Positions 47,904 to 59,887 of a DNA stretch of 64,000 nucleotides are shown piece by piece. The first letter of the stretch is position 1; each line of letters begins with the position of its first letter. Origin of the DNA: Dermanyssus gallinae (Eukaryota; Arthropoda; Arachnida; Mesostigmata; Dermanyssidae); NCBI GenBank assembly GCA_003439945.1, contig QVRM01005378.1, positions 544,001 through 608,000 of the forward strand, read 5' to 3'. The notes beneath the pieces were generated by a model. It worked only from the letters and a program-made list of their open reading frames with translations. It searched no databases and was not told the DNA's origin. The position numbers and the translations under genes are program-made.

Positions 47904-50825
47904 ATATCCACCCTGCAAAACCAACAGTTAAAGTTGCATTATATTTATATTAACTTTACTCAGATTGCCGTGATCTCCAGGAATAGATTGTTTGGGGGCT
48001 TAGCTGCTACTCACGTTGCATGGTCACGTGTTGGACGACATAGAGCGGCGGAGCAAAACGGCGTCGAACGGGACCCGGTAGACTTGAAAAACTCAATACG
48101 AATATCGAGAAGGAAACACTCGCCTTCGGCTCATCGACCGGCTGATTCCAAACGGATGATGAGCCAGCCGGCTGCCGAGTTGGACGGATTAACTCGACGA
48201 ATCGACGCTGCGATTCGAATTTGGGGCAATGGCAGACGAAAGTGGGCACGCTCCCAAACCCCCAACCATTGCTGACCGACAGTGCCCTCCAATCTTTATA
48301 GAGCGGCTTCGAGTCGTTATCGGTATTCGAATCGATTTTCCTTCATTTCGATGCGCCTGCATAGATTTACGTCGAGAGAAAAAGTTTCCCACTCGGCGGA
48401 TGGGCGCATCAGAACGCGGGCCGTCGAACCAACCAGTCCGACGGATGCGCTGTGACCATGTTGAACGTGCTTGGTATGCACGCGCCTTTGATATTGGTGG
48501 CGTTCGGGTCTTGATCAGGTGATTGATCAGGATCAACACACACTTAAACATACACCTCACCTCCGCAGAGTTTGGACTTCCGCCGTAGAAGCAGCGACAA
48601 TTAGGCACAAAGTGCCGGAAACACAATTAAAGGGAGACGATATCGCGATGACCAACGGACGAATGAAAGAAGGCACATTCGCGCATGGGCCCACAGTTGT
48701 CACCGTCGTCATCTGTTTGGCTGGTCGGTCGCTGTAAATGTAGATACGTATATACCTATAGAATTTACTGATTAAAGTCATTATCACGTATATTTATTTT
48801 TGTGGTTGATGATCACTACGGACGATGAACCACACTTATCGAGGTAGGGATTGAAACACAATTATCATGGTTGTCCTTGTCATGGTTGTTTGTTGTTGTT
48901 GTTGTTGTTGTTGTCTGCAACGATCACAGCAACAACAACATAGCATGTTTTCGTAAATATTGTAATCGTTGTCAGTGTTGTTATACTTGCTGTTCTTGTT
49001 GTCGTTGGGTTTATTGTTGTTTATTATGTTCGCTTCTGTTGCTTGTGGCTGTTGCTGCTTTTCTTGTCGTTGTGATTTCTTGCGTCATGGTCGTGTGATA
49101 TCTAGGGGGCATGAGGGATGAGTGGCCAATCCAGTCTGCACTGTCATTCTAGTGAGTCCACACGCCAACAGCGATGCAACAAATAGCAAACAGATCGACA
49201 AAGAGTTAGGCACATCAATACGTACATCGAAAGGCGTCCGTCATCGAAATAGATAGACAAATAAACGCATCGAATTGCGAAAGAGCAGGGACCTATCTCA
49301 TTACCCTGCAACGTTCTATAGTTGGGCTTACAGTAATAGCTAATTCCGAAGTGGCACTCGACTAACTAGCCAAACTGTTTGCTGTTTTCATTATTTTCTT
49401 ATTAGTTATCTTGTTTTTATTTTTGTTTCTGATCCCACCCGCCTGTTCGTCGTCACTATCATAACATATACACACCTTCAAAGGGCTAACATAAAAAAGT
49501 CGTATAATAAAACTATATACATATACATCCATAATACATACAAACATACGCATATAGCACAACATATACATCACCACCAATACCGCCATCTCGTGTTTCC
49601 TGTTTTTCAACGGTTTAAATCTCAACGACTTTGTTGTTGTTGGTGTTGTTGTTTGCTGTCGTTGTCGTGGTTGTTGTTGTTGTTGTTGTTTGCTGTCGTT
49701 GTTATTGTATTACCTCGTTCTGTAATTCCACACCTCACACCTTCGTGAGACTGCTGGCGATGTTACCACCAAACGCTACCTCTTGATTTTCTCTCGAGCT
49801 CTTTATGAGACCTCGATTGAGAAACACCGCCGACAAAGTCGTCGACAAGCGACAACAGATTTGCACAGTTTGAAACAGAGTATGCAGAGTAGAGTAATTG
49901 TTTTGGTCGTGCGGAATAGCCTGCCCTGTGTGATGTGAACAGCAATCAAGAACAACAAAGTATAGGCAGTGGCGTCGCCTTTAGAACGGCATAGAACGCA
50001 ATCGTGTTCCTGGCAAACTCTTCGGCCAAGCGAAGACTAAAGGAAATCTGGAAATATGTAGCATCCAATAACGTGCCAGTTGTTGTCGAAGGTAGAGCCT
50101 CTCACCAACGGAAACTGAACTAATGAGCACGTTTTTCATCCGAGACAGCTGCATGGAATAGACCGTTCCATCCGATGGCCATGACTTTGAGATCTTAAGT
50201 GCAGTTGTGATTTCCAATCAGTAGAGTCAGGCGCTTGTCCTGAGATTACCTGTTCAAAGTACTCTTGGCTATGTTCCAGCAGTTCCGTAGGCCTCGTAGT
50301 ATGTCATGGGCGGGACCCTAAGTTTACGAGGTAATTGCAGGCAACTAGCGCTGATACAGTACCGGGAACAGTGTAACGTTATAAGCGTACCCAACATTTG
50401 AGTGCTTAGCACATTTCTTCTTCTCAGCCTCATTTGCTATTTACCCTCTTTGAAGTATCCTGCGTCAGACAATACAAAGAATGAATCAGTGCGACATAGT
50501 GACATCCTATACTTGGAACTTCCCTGACTTCCGTGAATGCATAGTAGCGGATTATGTGCCATAGCCACCGCATGTTCTCCGCATTTGCACTGATGAAGCT
50601 CTACCAACGTTGCGTCCAGTCGAAGACCGATGAGAATTCGCTTTTGGACTCTGCCAGACCGGTCGCATCTAGAAGTGGTCCTCCACCATCCTGCAGCCCT
50701 CCACCAGCGACATCGATGCCACTAGCGCGGGGCTACTTAGGGTGACAAGGTCGTGGAGACCCCATTATCTTATTGATACCAGTACGAGTGCCTGTGTTTT
50801 AGAGCCTTTTAACCCCCCAATCTCT

Positions 50826-50925
50826 TGGTGGCGGCGTAGTCTAGTGGACTAGTGCGCTAGTCATGGTTGTCATCTCCGGTGTGTCGCCGCTTCGATCCCT
50901 GTTATTAATTAATCGAATTTTTTTA
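50826..50925 (+). mobile_element. tRNA-derived SINE candidate
   Basis: An A-box-like TAGTCTAGTGG at 50837-50847 and a B-box-like GCTTCGATCCC at 50889-50899, about 42 bases apart, match the internal pol III promoter of a tRNA-related head. No clean cloverleaf forms, so it is not a working tRNA. An AT-rich junction and T run follow near 50925. The right end of the body is not clear. Confidence 0.5.
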
Positions 50926-51705
50926 GGCGATGCTCATTGAGAATAGATGATAAACCATATCGTTGAGAGTCAACGGCTATGCTGCCACAAGGACGGTTGG
51001 GGAAATCCTAGATATCTGAACATGTCTCGGTCATCGGTGCATTGAAGATTTGCCTATTGGTGTGTTATAGCCCGTAGGGGACAAAAAATGGTCTAGGCTT
51101 ATAATCTCAACACGTAGTCCCTTCGTACCGTGTTTCTGAAGCCCGACTTCTATATACTTCTCCGCTCCCTACGAACCTAGCAAGTGCATAACAATTTCCA
51201 CCCCAGCGTTCGTCGCAAACCCTAACAGATGTCCGTTAATCTCTTTCCCTAAGGGCCGCGTGTTGTCGCTAATTATGACTTTCGAATCCTGCCCTTGCAG
51301 ATGCACGATAAACAGGCAATAGGTCTCGCTCAAGGGCCTTACTTGATGCGATTATTGAAATAGCATTTAGCTCTGTTTAAAAACATATTTAAATGCATTA
51401 CTTTTGATACATCAACTAAACGTGAAGCCACGAGATTCGCAGATGTCGAAAAGATGGTCAATTGTTTTTTTCGAAAAGCTGGTATATCTAATTCGTTCCA
51501 GATGTCGCGATTTTCTTAGAAATTGCACACAAGTACACTTTCTGGCGATAGTGGCCGCGCACGTTCCCTTTTAGACATAGATTCCACGTCCTGGCTGCAG
51601 ATATAAAAACTGGTAGGATAGGTAAATTTCGAGATATTTCTGCGCAAACCTCTGTATCCTTAAGTATGAATAAGCAAATTATTTTCTCGTTTTGATTGCG
51701 GCCTT

Positions 51706-51820
<115 letters not shown>

Positions 51821-52019
51821 GCTGTGATCAGTAATGACTAAAAGTAGAGCGAAAAATACACTATATGCAGATCCAAACGATATATATAGTGGATGTTGCT
51901 TATGCTTTTCCGACACTTGTCGTAACAGTTATGTGGTACAGTTATGACTTTGACACTTAATCGTTACGCTATTTACCATTAGATGTCTGCACTATTACAT
52001 AGCTTTTGTCGTGTTCGCC

Positions 52020-52455
52020 GTGCCGTCATTGTTGTTTGTACTGCTGTTGTTGCCATGTGCTATGTTTATGCTATGTTTTTCTTGTTCCGGCTTCTGTTGT
52101 TGCTGTTGTCGTTGCTGCTGTTGTGTCGCCGTTGGTATTGTTGCTTCCGTTGCTTCATCAGTCTGTTGTTGCAGATATAGTTGCAGTTGGTGTTCGTATG
52201 CTTTTTGGTGTGATTGCTTCTCATTGTTGTTGCTGTGGCGGCAACCGTTGTTGTTGTTCCTGTTGTTTTTGTAGTTGCTGTCCTTGTTGTTGTTGTTGTT
52301 GTTGTTATTGTTGTGGCGGTGTACGCAGAAGCGCCGGCGGCTGCTCGCTCGTTCGTTCGCTGCTTGTGTAATCGTTGTTGTTGTCGATGTTGTTGCTCTT
52401 GCTGTTGTTGTTGGTGTTTTTGTTGCCGTTGCTGTTGTTGTTGTTGTTCGCTTGC
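52020..52455. repeat. Large imperfect (GTT)n array upstream of a dlg1 exon
   Basis: More than 400 bp dominated by GTT/GCT/GTC triplets on the plus strand, ending about 50 bases before the exon at 52504. Long frames on both strands here are repeat-driven poly-Val/Leu/Cys or poly-Asn/Thr/Gln and are not genes. It may double as an extended pyrimidine-rich splice context. Confidence 0.85.
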
Positions 52456-52503
52456 TGACTATGGCGCCTACGTGCTGCTGCTGCTGCGTTCTCTGCGTTC
52501 TAG

Positions 52504-52722
52504 AAGAAGGACTACTATGGGGGCGTATGTCTGGACGATGTCGACGTGGATATGAGCGGCGCCGGTGGAGGCGGCACAGGAGGCGGCGTTCTGATCCCAC
52601 TCGACCATTCGCTGCCACCATCTCGCAACGCTACCCTTGCGCGACTGTACCAGTCGGCCAATCATGTGCTCAGCCACGGCCCAGGGGGGCTTCACTCGAG
52701 TTCAGCGGATTCTCCCGACAAG
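52504..52722 (+). CDS. dlg1: Probable dlg1 exon 5 (linker, 73 codons)
   Basis: The acceptor is GCGTTCTCTGCGTTCTAG with a pyrimidine-rich lead, and the donor is GACAAG|GTACAC. It is phase 0 at both ends and so compatible with exons 3 and 4. The frame reads K-K-D-Y-Y-G-G-V-C-L-D-D-V-D-V-D, a glycine-rich stretch, then I-P-L-D-H-S-L-P-P-S-R-N-A-T-L-A-R-L-Y-Q-S and a Ser/Gly/His-rich end. Third-position GC is high and there is no triplet repeat inside, in contrast to both flanks. No domain is recognised; it would lie in the flexible L27-PDZ1 linker. That exons 4 and 5 are joined in one transcript is inference. Being a multiple of three, it can be skipped without a frameshift. Confidence 0.62.
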
Positions 52723-52758
52723 GTACACACCTCACCGACACCGACACCGCCAAACACA

Positions 52759-52790
52759 ACAACAACAACAACAACTACCACAGCAACAAG

Positions 52791-52821
<31 letters not shown>

Positions 52822-52840
52822 ACAACAGCAACAATAAAGA
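52759..52840. repeat. (AAC)n array downstream of a dlg1 exon
   Basis: About 80 bp of AAC/ACA triplets starting 37 bases after the donor of the 52504-52722 exon. It is complementary in kind to the GTT array upstream of that exon. Confidence 0.9.
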
Positions 52841-53154
52841 GCACAACAACACCTGTAACGCCTACAGCAACAATGTAGTTATTTTAGTATATCCGTCGTC
52901 GTTGTAGTAGTGATTGATGGTGGCGGAAACGCTAACTAGCATTTCGTACCGGACTCGTAACGAGAAAAAAACACAGAATCTCACAAAAATGAAGCCCAGT
53001 TCCAAGAGGAACAAACCTTTAGGCGTCTCGAAAGAATTGGCGCGAGCAAAAGCTCTAATGGCTCACAAACATAGTTTAGTAGTGTAATAGTAATAGTAGT
53101 AATAGCAAAAACTCGCAGACCGAGTAAATGGACCGTCACGCTGTGTATGTGCGC

Positions 53155-53310
53155 GTTGTTGTTTTTATTACTGCCATTACTGTTGTTGCTGTTGGCGTTA
53201 CAATTGTTGTTGTTGGCGTTACAATTGTTGTTGTTGTTGTTGTTGCTGCTGCTGCTGGCGTTACATTTGTTGTTGTTGTTGTCGTTGTTGTCGCTGTTGT
53301 TATTGTTGTT
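53155..53310. repeat. (GTT)n array
   Basis: About 155 bp of GTT/GCT triplets with two GGCGTTACA(A/T)TT interspersions (near 53195 and 53217) and a related one near 53258. Confidence 0.85.
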
Positions 53311-54016
53311 GGCGCCCATTAAGTCACGACAACCTTCTGCGCATTTGTCTATATGATTCCTGTTCTTGTCGTTGTTGTTGCTGCAGCTGCTGACGCGGCT
53401 GTTGTTGCTTTGCAATTGCCTATTGAATTACTGTTTGTTCTGTGATTATTATTATGGGTGTTCGTTAAATGTTCGAGTAACAAAATCGAAGTGAAGAATT
53501 GCTACCGTGGTTGCCGTGGTTACTTCAGTCATGTTTACTATTACTTTTCACTCGCTCACAACCTATTCCACGGTATTGCTCTGCGTGCTGGCTATTATTA
53601 TTATTCTTAGGGATATTACCATTTAATGGTAGTATTGAGGCTGTTACTGCCCCATTTATTGCAGTTTCTCGTCGCTACTGGCCCTTAAGGGCTAAACTGT
53701 CGTTTCTGTTCGTTTTTCCGCAATATGTGTTTTTCTTTTTTATGACTTTTCGAAGTCTGGAAACGCCTTGCACCCAGTTTTGATCGCCCCACCAGTCTAA
53801 TCGCAGAGCGGCAGACGAGCGCCAGCCAACCCGACGTCTAGTTACGGTCAGCTGATTTGCGGATATCGTTTAGGATACGCTGGATCAAATACAACAATAG
53901 CAGCAAAACACAACAATAACACATCTTGCCAAATTAATTATGTTTACGGTTGCGTTTAACGACGCTCTGCTCACAGTTATGACGGCGATGATCGGACAGA
54001 GCGCAGAGAACTCAAC

Positions 54017-54029
54017 ATATATATATATG

Positions 54030-54093
<64 letters not shown>

Positions 54094-54098
54094 TATAC

Positions 54099-54133
<35 letters not shown>
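54017..54133. repeat. (TA)n microsatellite with TAC interruptions
   Basis: About 117 bp of TA with regularly spaced CA or GT interruptions (ATATACATAT). Confidence 0.95.
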
Positions 54134-55163
54134 CGATACGCATGGACGTCTGTATATACAGTATATTAGATTAATTCTAGACGTCTCCAAACTTCATGCG
54201 CCACGACAGCAGCTTGCCTTTATGTACTCTACGCACTTTTACTGTATATTAAGTGGCGCCTGACGCCGTTCACCACCGCCCCAGCAAGGCTATTGTTTCT
54301 GTTGTTGTTGTTGCTGATATGAAATGATATGATATAATCCGTATCCAGTGGCGTTGCCGAGCGTAATTAGGTTTCACTGCTGCAGTCAAGTTGCCCAGCG
54401 TGCTCAATTTGACAACAGCAACGACAGTACACAATAACAACAACAATAGCAACGATGACGACCCTGTTGCCGTCGTGCTTCATTGCCGCCGCCGCCACCA
54501 CCGACGCTGCCGCCGCCAGGTAACCCCCAGGAGTCGCTGGACGCTGATCAGGACGTCTTTTTCGTCGTCTAGTAGCTATTAATATGGCGGCAACATATAT
54601 GACGCTAGCCACTATTGGTAGGCGGAGGTCACCAAAAGGGGCAAGAAGTATTTGGACATTCGACATGGAACTGGAACATAGAAAAAGGGAGAAAGAGAGA
54701 GAGAGAGACGTAGAAAAAAACGAGGTTTATATGTATGTGTGTATATGTGGGCCAATGAGCTAGCGAGCGCACGTCAGCATGCGTCCGATGTCTTTGCTGC
54801 CCTGCTGGTGCAAGTTGAGGAAAAGGCAAACAAGGAGACTAATTAAATAGTAGTACACTACTGGGAGACTATATATATATATATATATATGTTTTTTTTT
54901 ATACTTAGTAGCAGGGTAACAGAAAAAGGTGAAAAAAATGACGAAGAATGACCTTGTGGGCTCTTGGCGATGATGGTCTTCTAGTGGTGGGGGTCTTGTC
55001 GGTGATGGTATTGCAGTCATCTTGCAGTAATAATGAAAACACAGATGATAATGTTGATGGGACGTCGTTTGGTGATGGCCACGAAGATGGGTGACCTGAA
55101 CCAGTAACGGTAGTACTACTAGTGGTAGAAGTAGTTTCCCGCCTGTCCTCTGTCAGCAAAGCA

Positions 55164-55367
55164 AAAATGCGGTCGTCCATGTCCATCACCAAAGGCAGCC
55201 CACGAAGGACGAAACCCACCAGGTCACGCCCGTTCCGGTCCTGCTCGCCGTTGCGCTGGCCCAAAGCGGAAGGTCTTCGGCCGTTGGCCGGGCTCGGTAT
55301 GACTCTGCGAGCCGGTTACATACCTATGGGTTCGCCTCTCCATCCGCCTATGTGGTCGTACTCCCCC
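55164..55367 (+). other. Possible plus-strand exon (ambiguous strand)
   Basis: TTTCCCGCCTGTCCTCTGTCAG is a strong acceptor ending at 55163. The following frame is open for 68 codons, to a possible donor CCCCCCC|GTAAAC at 55368. The peptide is basic and Ser/Pro-rich and ends G-Y-I-P-M-G-S-P-L-H-P-P-M-W-S-Y-S-P-P. It enters and leaves in phase 2, which does not match exon 5. The minus strand is also open here, and the last exon of the nested-gene model overlaps it, so at most one reading is right. Confidence 0.25.
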
Positions 55368-55835
55368 CCGTAAACGAAACAGACGCCGCCAGGGTCCCTC
55401 GGCCCGTCCGAGGTGGCCGATAGTAGACCGGCTTGCGGAGATCGGCGGGGCCGTAATTGCTGGTAACAGTTGCAGTTGCACCAGGCAGTATCTATCTATC
55501 TAGACGTACAAGGACGTGAGTGAAAAGCGCGTAAGTATGAAGGCGTGTGTGGGTGGATGGGTGTGTTCGTATGGATCTCGTCAAGTTGAAGATCTTCAAC
55601 TTCTGCTTCTATTCGTGCAGGTAGTCTGTGATGGTGGTCACCGATGGTCGATGTCACACTGGTGGTTGGTCCACGTGCCTTTCTTTACGAACGTCGCATC
55701 CGTCGCATATTGCAGTTGACACCGATCTGTGCGTCCGGCGGCATGCATCTTCGTTCGTCCCTTCGTCATCAGCATCATCAGCGCTTGCGTCCGGTCCCAG
55801 AGCGGTTCGCCGCTTGACAAGGACGATATGTGTGC

Positions 55836-55904
<69 letters not shown>

Positions 55905-56858
55905 CATATACAGATATTGATATAGACAGCCCCGTGGCTCTAGTGACAAATGCATACACGCACAGCCATGGCTTCGGCGTATGACATATTACTACTGCTA
56001 CTGCTGACTCAGACGCAGAATATAGATCTACTAAGCGTCCGTCCGGCCGACCTATCTACGAAAACATACGTCTACGCGAACGAACACGCGTATATTATGG
56101 ATCATGCAACGCACAGCGACAGGGATTGGGCGCTACCGTTTTTTGGGAGTCCGGCGAGACGTCGTGCGGTTTATTTTTAGCCGCAAATCTATCCGTACTT
56201 ACCGGGTTATTCGGCCGATTCGTTTTGAGCAGCAGCAGTAGTATAATTAGCATCCAGTAGAATCGAAGGAAAGCGGCCGGAACAGCTGTTAAAGACACAA
56301 GGTAGAAGAACCCTACACCACACGGAACTCTATCAACTAGATAATAGAAAACCGTGTATTTTTGTTCCAATCTGTAATCGAATGATTCAATTTACTCTGT
56401 CTCAAACACACGCGCACAGTACCTTGCTTATAAACCCAACAACAAGAAGAGCCGGAAGGAGACGGGTCAGCTGTAAGGCCAGAGACTCTCATCGTAGATT
56501 GCGCTGAGCGCCCTAATTGCGCGCCCATGCAGCCCGAGTACGTAAAACGCACCGCCAGACGTTTCTGCAGCCAGTGGTTCCTGCATAGCGATATTAAGAG
56601 TTTGTGTCAAAGAAATGTCTTCATTATTCGGCGTTCGAATTTTCAATCGATCTAAATCTAAATAGAACAAGGTTAGAGTCGCAGATACGAAGGGCAGACG
56701 AGAGTAGTGCTGCGCCCGACATTTTCGCAGAGAAACAACGCTAGAGAGAGAGAGAGAGAGATTTGATTAACTAAAGCTGGCGGCAGACACAGCCGGCGTG
56801 CCAGAATACCTGCTTCGCAGTCAGGTGGGGCAAATCTGTTGTATCGTTGTTTTCCCAT
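55316..56858 (-). CDS. Candidate nested minus-strand gene, five exons, about 159 residues
   Basis: Model on the minus strand: exon 1 56858-56810, exon 2 56657-56553, exon 3 56470-56423, exon 4 56336-56203, exon 5 55459-55316. Introns start GTATTC, GTGCGT, GTACTG and GTAAGT and end TTTAG, TACAG, TCTAG and CCAG, with phases 1, 1, 1 and 0. Lengths sum to 480 nt, exactly 160 codons with the stop. The start reads M-G-K-Q-R-Y-N-R-F-A-P-P-D. Exon 3 has a Cys pair (S-S-C-C-W-V-Y-K-Q). Exon 4 is strongly hydrophobic (G-F-F-Y-L-V-S-L, then W-M-L-I-I-L-L-L-L-L) and likely spans the membrane. Exon 5 ends V-C-F-V-Y-G-G-E-Y-D-H-I-G-G-W. I recognise no family. Exon 2 could instead run on to a stop at 56467. 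Small introns are unlike dlg1. The model is inferred only from splice consistency. Confidence 0.33.
55837..55910. repeat. (TA)n microsatellite
   Basis: About 74 bp of TA with an ACAT interruption near 55854 and a TTTA near 55897. Confidence 0.95.
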
Positions 56859-57855
56859 AATATCCCATAGCGGGGGACTCGTTAGTAAAGTCGTCGAGCC
56901 GGCGACTGAGGAGTGTCATTGATGCGATGATGTTTACCTCACCACTAGTCATCGTCGGTCGGCTTCGCCATCACTAGACATTGTCGGTTTGTAGAAGACA
57001 GTTTGGCTGTACGCGACAAGAAGCAGTCCAGAACAACGTATACAAAAGAGCTAAACCCCGGAGATGGGGCATCGGCAGCCCCAGTGGTAGCAGTAGCATC
57101 ACGACATAATCGTCGTATTCACTTATCAGAATGGTGTCGCTGTTGGTTCGATGTGGCGACACTCTTCAATTGCTGGTTGCTGCTGCTGCCATCACCATAT
57201 GGTTGTCCGGGTCGTCGTCATCGCCGTTCTATGTTTACGCACCTTTCCTCTTTTCCCCGTCCTGCACCTTGTGATCCCTCAGTGGGCCGAGATCTTCAGG
57301 GGAGCAACCGCCAGAACGAGAAGCTGGCGAGCAGTCCTTGGCTCCACAAACGACGGGCTAAGACACAGAGTTGTGTGAGCCCAAGGATTGGTAGGTTGGG
57401 TACGTGGGCGGGCGACTGCATGCGCGTCTGGCGGGGAAAATACATTAAGAGAGAGAGAGAAATAGATTGAGATGAATATAGAAATTGAGTAAGAAAGATC
57501 ATCTGCTAGTAATAGAGAAAAAAAACCGTATACATGAGAGCAGGTGTGCAGAGAGAAAGACGAGGAGGAAGATTAGAAGGCCTGAGGAAGCAAAAAATAA
57601 GAAGAAGAAGAAGAGAGGGAAAGAATGATGAGAAAGAGAAACACCTCGCAAATTAGAAGAGACCGCAACCGAGACGCCTCGGTTACCCTAGCGCTTAACT
57701 GAGCTCGCCTGGGTCGCGCCTGTAATCAAAGCGCTCTAAACGAACTGGATGCTGCTTCTGAGGTTGCTGATGCTGATGTTGCGGGCCTGATGTGCAGATA
57801 TTTAAGATACTGCTCCCCCCCCTCCTGCCTTCCCCCCAACTGCCGCGGGACTACA

Positions 57856-57960
57856 ATGACAATGGTGAACGTGAACGGCAGCGCTGTGGAACAGGGGGCC
57901 TATCTGCAGGGCCCCTATATGTACGACTCTCTGCGCGCCCCAGAGCAGACACGGTCACCG
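57856..57960 (+). CDS. dlg1: Candidate alternative first (or internal) dlg1 exon
   Basis: ATG at 57856 opens 35 codons to a strong donor CCG|GTAGGT, phase 0 at the end. The peptide begins M-T-M-V-N-V-N-G-S-A-V-E-Q and ends Y-M-Y-D-S-L-R-A-P-E-Q-T-R-S-P. Third positions are nearly all G or C, so it looks coding. Some vertebrate Dlg proteins have a V-N-G segment shortly before PDZ1, a weak hint of kinship. The frame is also open upstream to an AG at 57796-57797 (TGTGCAG), but using that acceptor needs phase 2, which does not match exon 5 (phase 0). An alternative promoter with initiation at 57856 is therefore the simplest reading. A second frame across the same DNA is also open. Confidence 0.45.
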
Positions 57961-58548
57961 GTAGGTACGATGGCACCATCGGTCGCCAACTTAGCCTTAG
58001 TCTCTCTCTCTCTCTCTACATGTCCTTCTCTGTCTTTCTCTATAAATAGCCGATACTCAACACCACATGGCACCTCGCAGAACGCGCGTGCGTGGATTCT
58101 GAGCGCGTACAGCATGTGGACTCCGATACGACCGGCTGCCAGGCCGCCTCCCCGTTCGTTGAGGTTGTGTCTCTCCGCCGTCGTTACACAGGCACGCAGG
58201 CACGGTATTCCTCGCCGTGACGAACTTCTTCGACTTCCACGTCCCGCCGTGAGAGTGCGCGAGGAAAGAGCGATATAGGCGCGTAGGGAAGAAATCTAGA
58301 GAGAAGCAAGACCTATAGATAGCAACCGCAAGCAGGCGAATTAGTAGTCGAAAGGTGACTGAAAAGTTTAGCGGCACTCGGTACAGGAGCACACAAGACG
58401 AAACACGGAGGCTTTTCCTCGAACGAATCAGGCAGGCCCCGAACGAACGAATGGAGAACGGGCGAACGCCATCAGTGAGGCCTTCGTTTCTCCGTGTAGT
58501 TTCAAAGGTAGAGGTGGTTGGCATTCGAATAGTCAAACAAACCATAAT

Positions 58549-58552
<4 letters not shown>

Positions 58553-58603
<51 letters not shown>

Positions 58604-58604
58604 A
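58553..58604. repeat. (TA)n microsatellite
   Basis: About 52 bp of TA with one TTTA near the end. Confidence 0.95.
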
Positions 58605-59887
58605 AGGAATTGTAAAACGATTAATCTAGTAAACACACAGCAGCATAACAAACATTGGAATAATCTCTTTTAGCAAAGTTCAAAGCCGCCCGTATTCGAT
58701 TGTCTGTGTGAGGCTTTGGAACGCCGTCCTTCATGCCGCCTCTTCAAGAGTTTTCAGCACCTCGAGATCGTTTTTTTTCCGAGTCGTAACAGCGCGGCGG
58801 CCGGCAGGAGCAGCAGCCTTGGCGCAAATTTGTCTGCAGCAAGCGGACGAGTTCCGACGAGTGTCAAGCGTCGTTGAGATTGAAGTTAAGTTGAACAGAT
58901 GTTGTTGATGATAATGGTGGTGATGATGATGATGGTGGTGACGACGATGACGATGATGGGAACGCGGTCTCGAACTCCGCCTGTCGGCTCTTGTGATTCA
59001 GCTTGTACGTCAGCTCGTCCGCGCTGTGACTCAGCTACAAGACTTCGTTCATCTTCTATAAGGCCAAGAGATCCCTCTATCCCAAACAACTCCCACCGTA
59101 CGGGCAGTAGCGTGAACGGAACCGAGACAGAGCGAGAGACCCAGAAAAGCGCAGGAGGAATGAAGGTAAAGCAGATCACACGACCACAGCGACAACGTGC
59201 CACGAACTTCAGCCACCACGAGCATCAGCAGCAGCTGCAAAAGCATAATCATGATGATAATGATGATGATGATGATTGTGGTGGTGATGGTTCTGATGAT
59301 GATGATGATGTAGTGATGATGATGATTATCACGGTGATGACGTTGTGGAAGAATATCATCCCCAACCGCCTCGGCCCAGCCGCTCCGGTTAGTCCCATCA
59401 TTGCCCAACCCCGCTGCCGCCGCCGGCGGCGCCCCTCCGTTCCTCGCGCTCGGATCGTTCGAGCACCGTTCAGACAGACACGAACCGCATACACGTGTGC
59501 ACGCGTTTCTGATCTTTCCTGCTGCTCACGTACAGACGTGAACGACAAGAGGGAAGACGTGGCCAGCAGGAGGACGAGTAGGAGCAGGAAGAGGAAGCGG
59601 AGAAGAAGTGGAAAATTAGCCCAGCAGGCTCTCTAGGCGTCGGCCGGTGGGGCGGTGCGGTTCGCTCGCGACCTTGACGACGACAATGGCAGCGGCAGCG
59701 GCGAGGCTACGACTAGGACGAAGTTGTTCAACGACAACAACTTCGTTTCAGCCTGGCTTCAACAAGAGAACGGAGAACGAACTAGAAAAAAAGCGGAAGA
59801 AGAAGGCGAGAAATAGAAACACGACGAAGAAGCAGAAGATGGCGGGGAGAAAGAAAGAAGTAGCTTGTCGCCCACAGGGCAAACTGG

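Larger units (their letters stand above)
52723..57855 (+). other. Region after exon 5
   Basis: The region holds (AAC)n at 52759-52840, GTT at 53155-53310, (TA)n at 54017-54133, 54870-54890 and 55837-55910, and GC-rich stretches at 54400-54590 and 55140-55480. It also holds the candidate nested minus-strand gene (55316-56858), (AG)n at 56742-56760, and a purine-rich stretch at 57440-57650. I see nothing recognisable in 53420-54000 or 56880-57430. Confidence 0.6.

Noticed and set aside
50826..50900. Functional tRNA gene
   Set aside because: A and B boxes are present but acceptor, D and anticodon stems do not pair, so a SINE head is the better reading.
51995..52907. Overlapping 208-210-codon frames on both strands
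   Set aside because: They translate (GTT/AAC)n arrays as poly-Val/Leu/Cys or poly-Asn/Thr/Gln; the only credible coding part is 52504-52722.
57797..57855. Internal-exon reading of the 57856-57960 ORF using the AG at 57796-57797
   Set aside because: It needs phase 2 from the previous exon while exons 3-5 end in phase 0, and the pyrimidine tract lies after the AG, not before it.
58899..59636. 245-codon plus-strand open frame
   Set aside because: It starts in GAT/ATG repeats giving poly-Met/Val and poly-Asp, then a mixed Arg/Ser stretch; no recognisable motif or good start.
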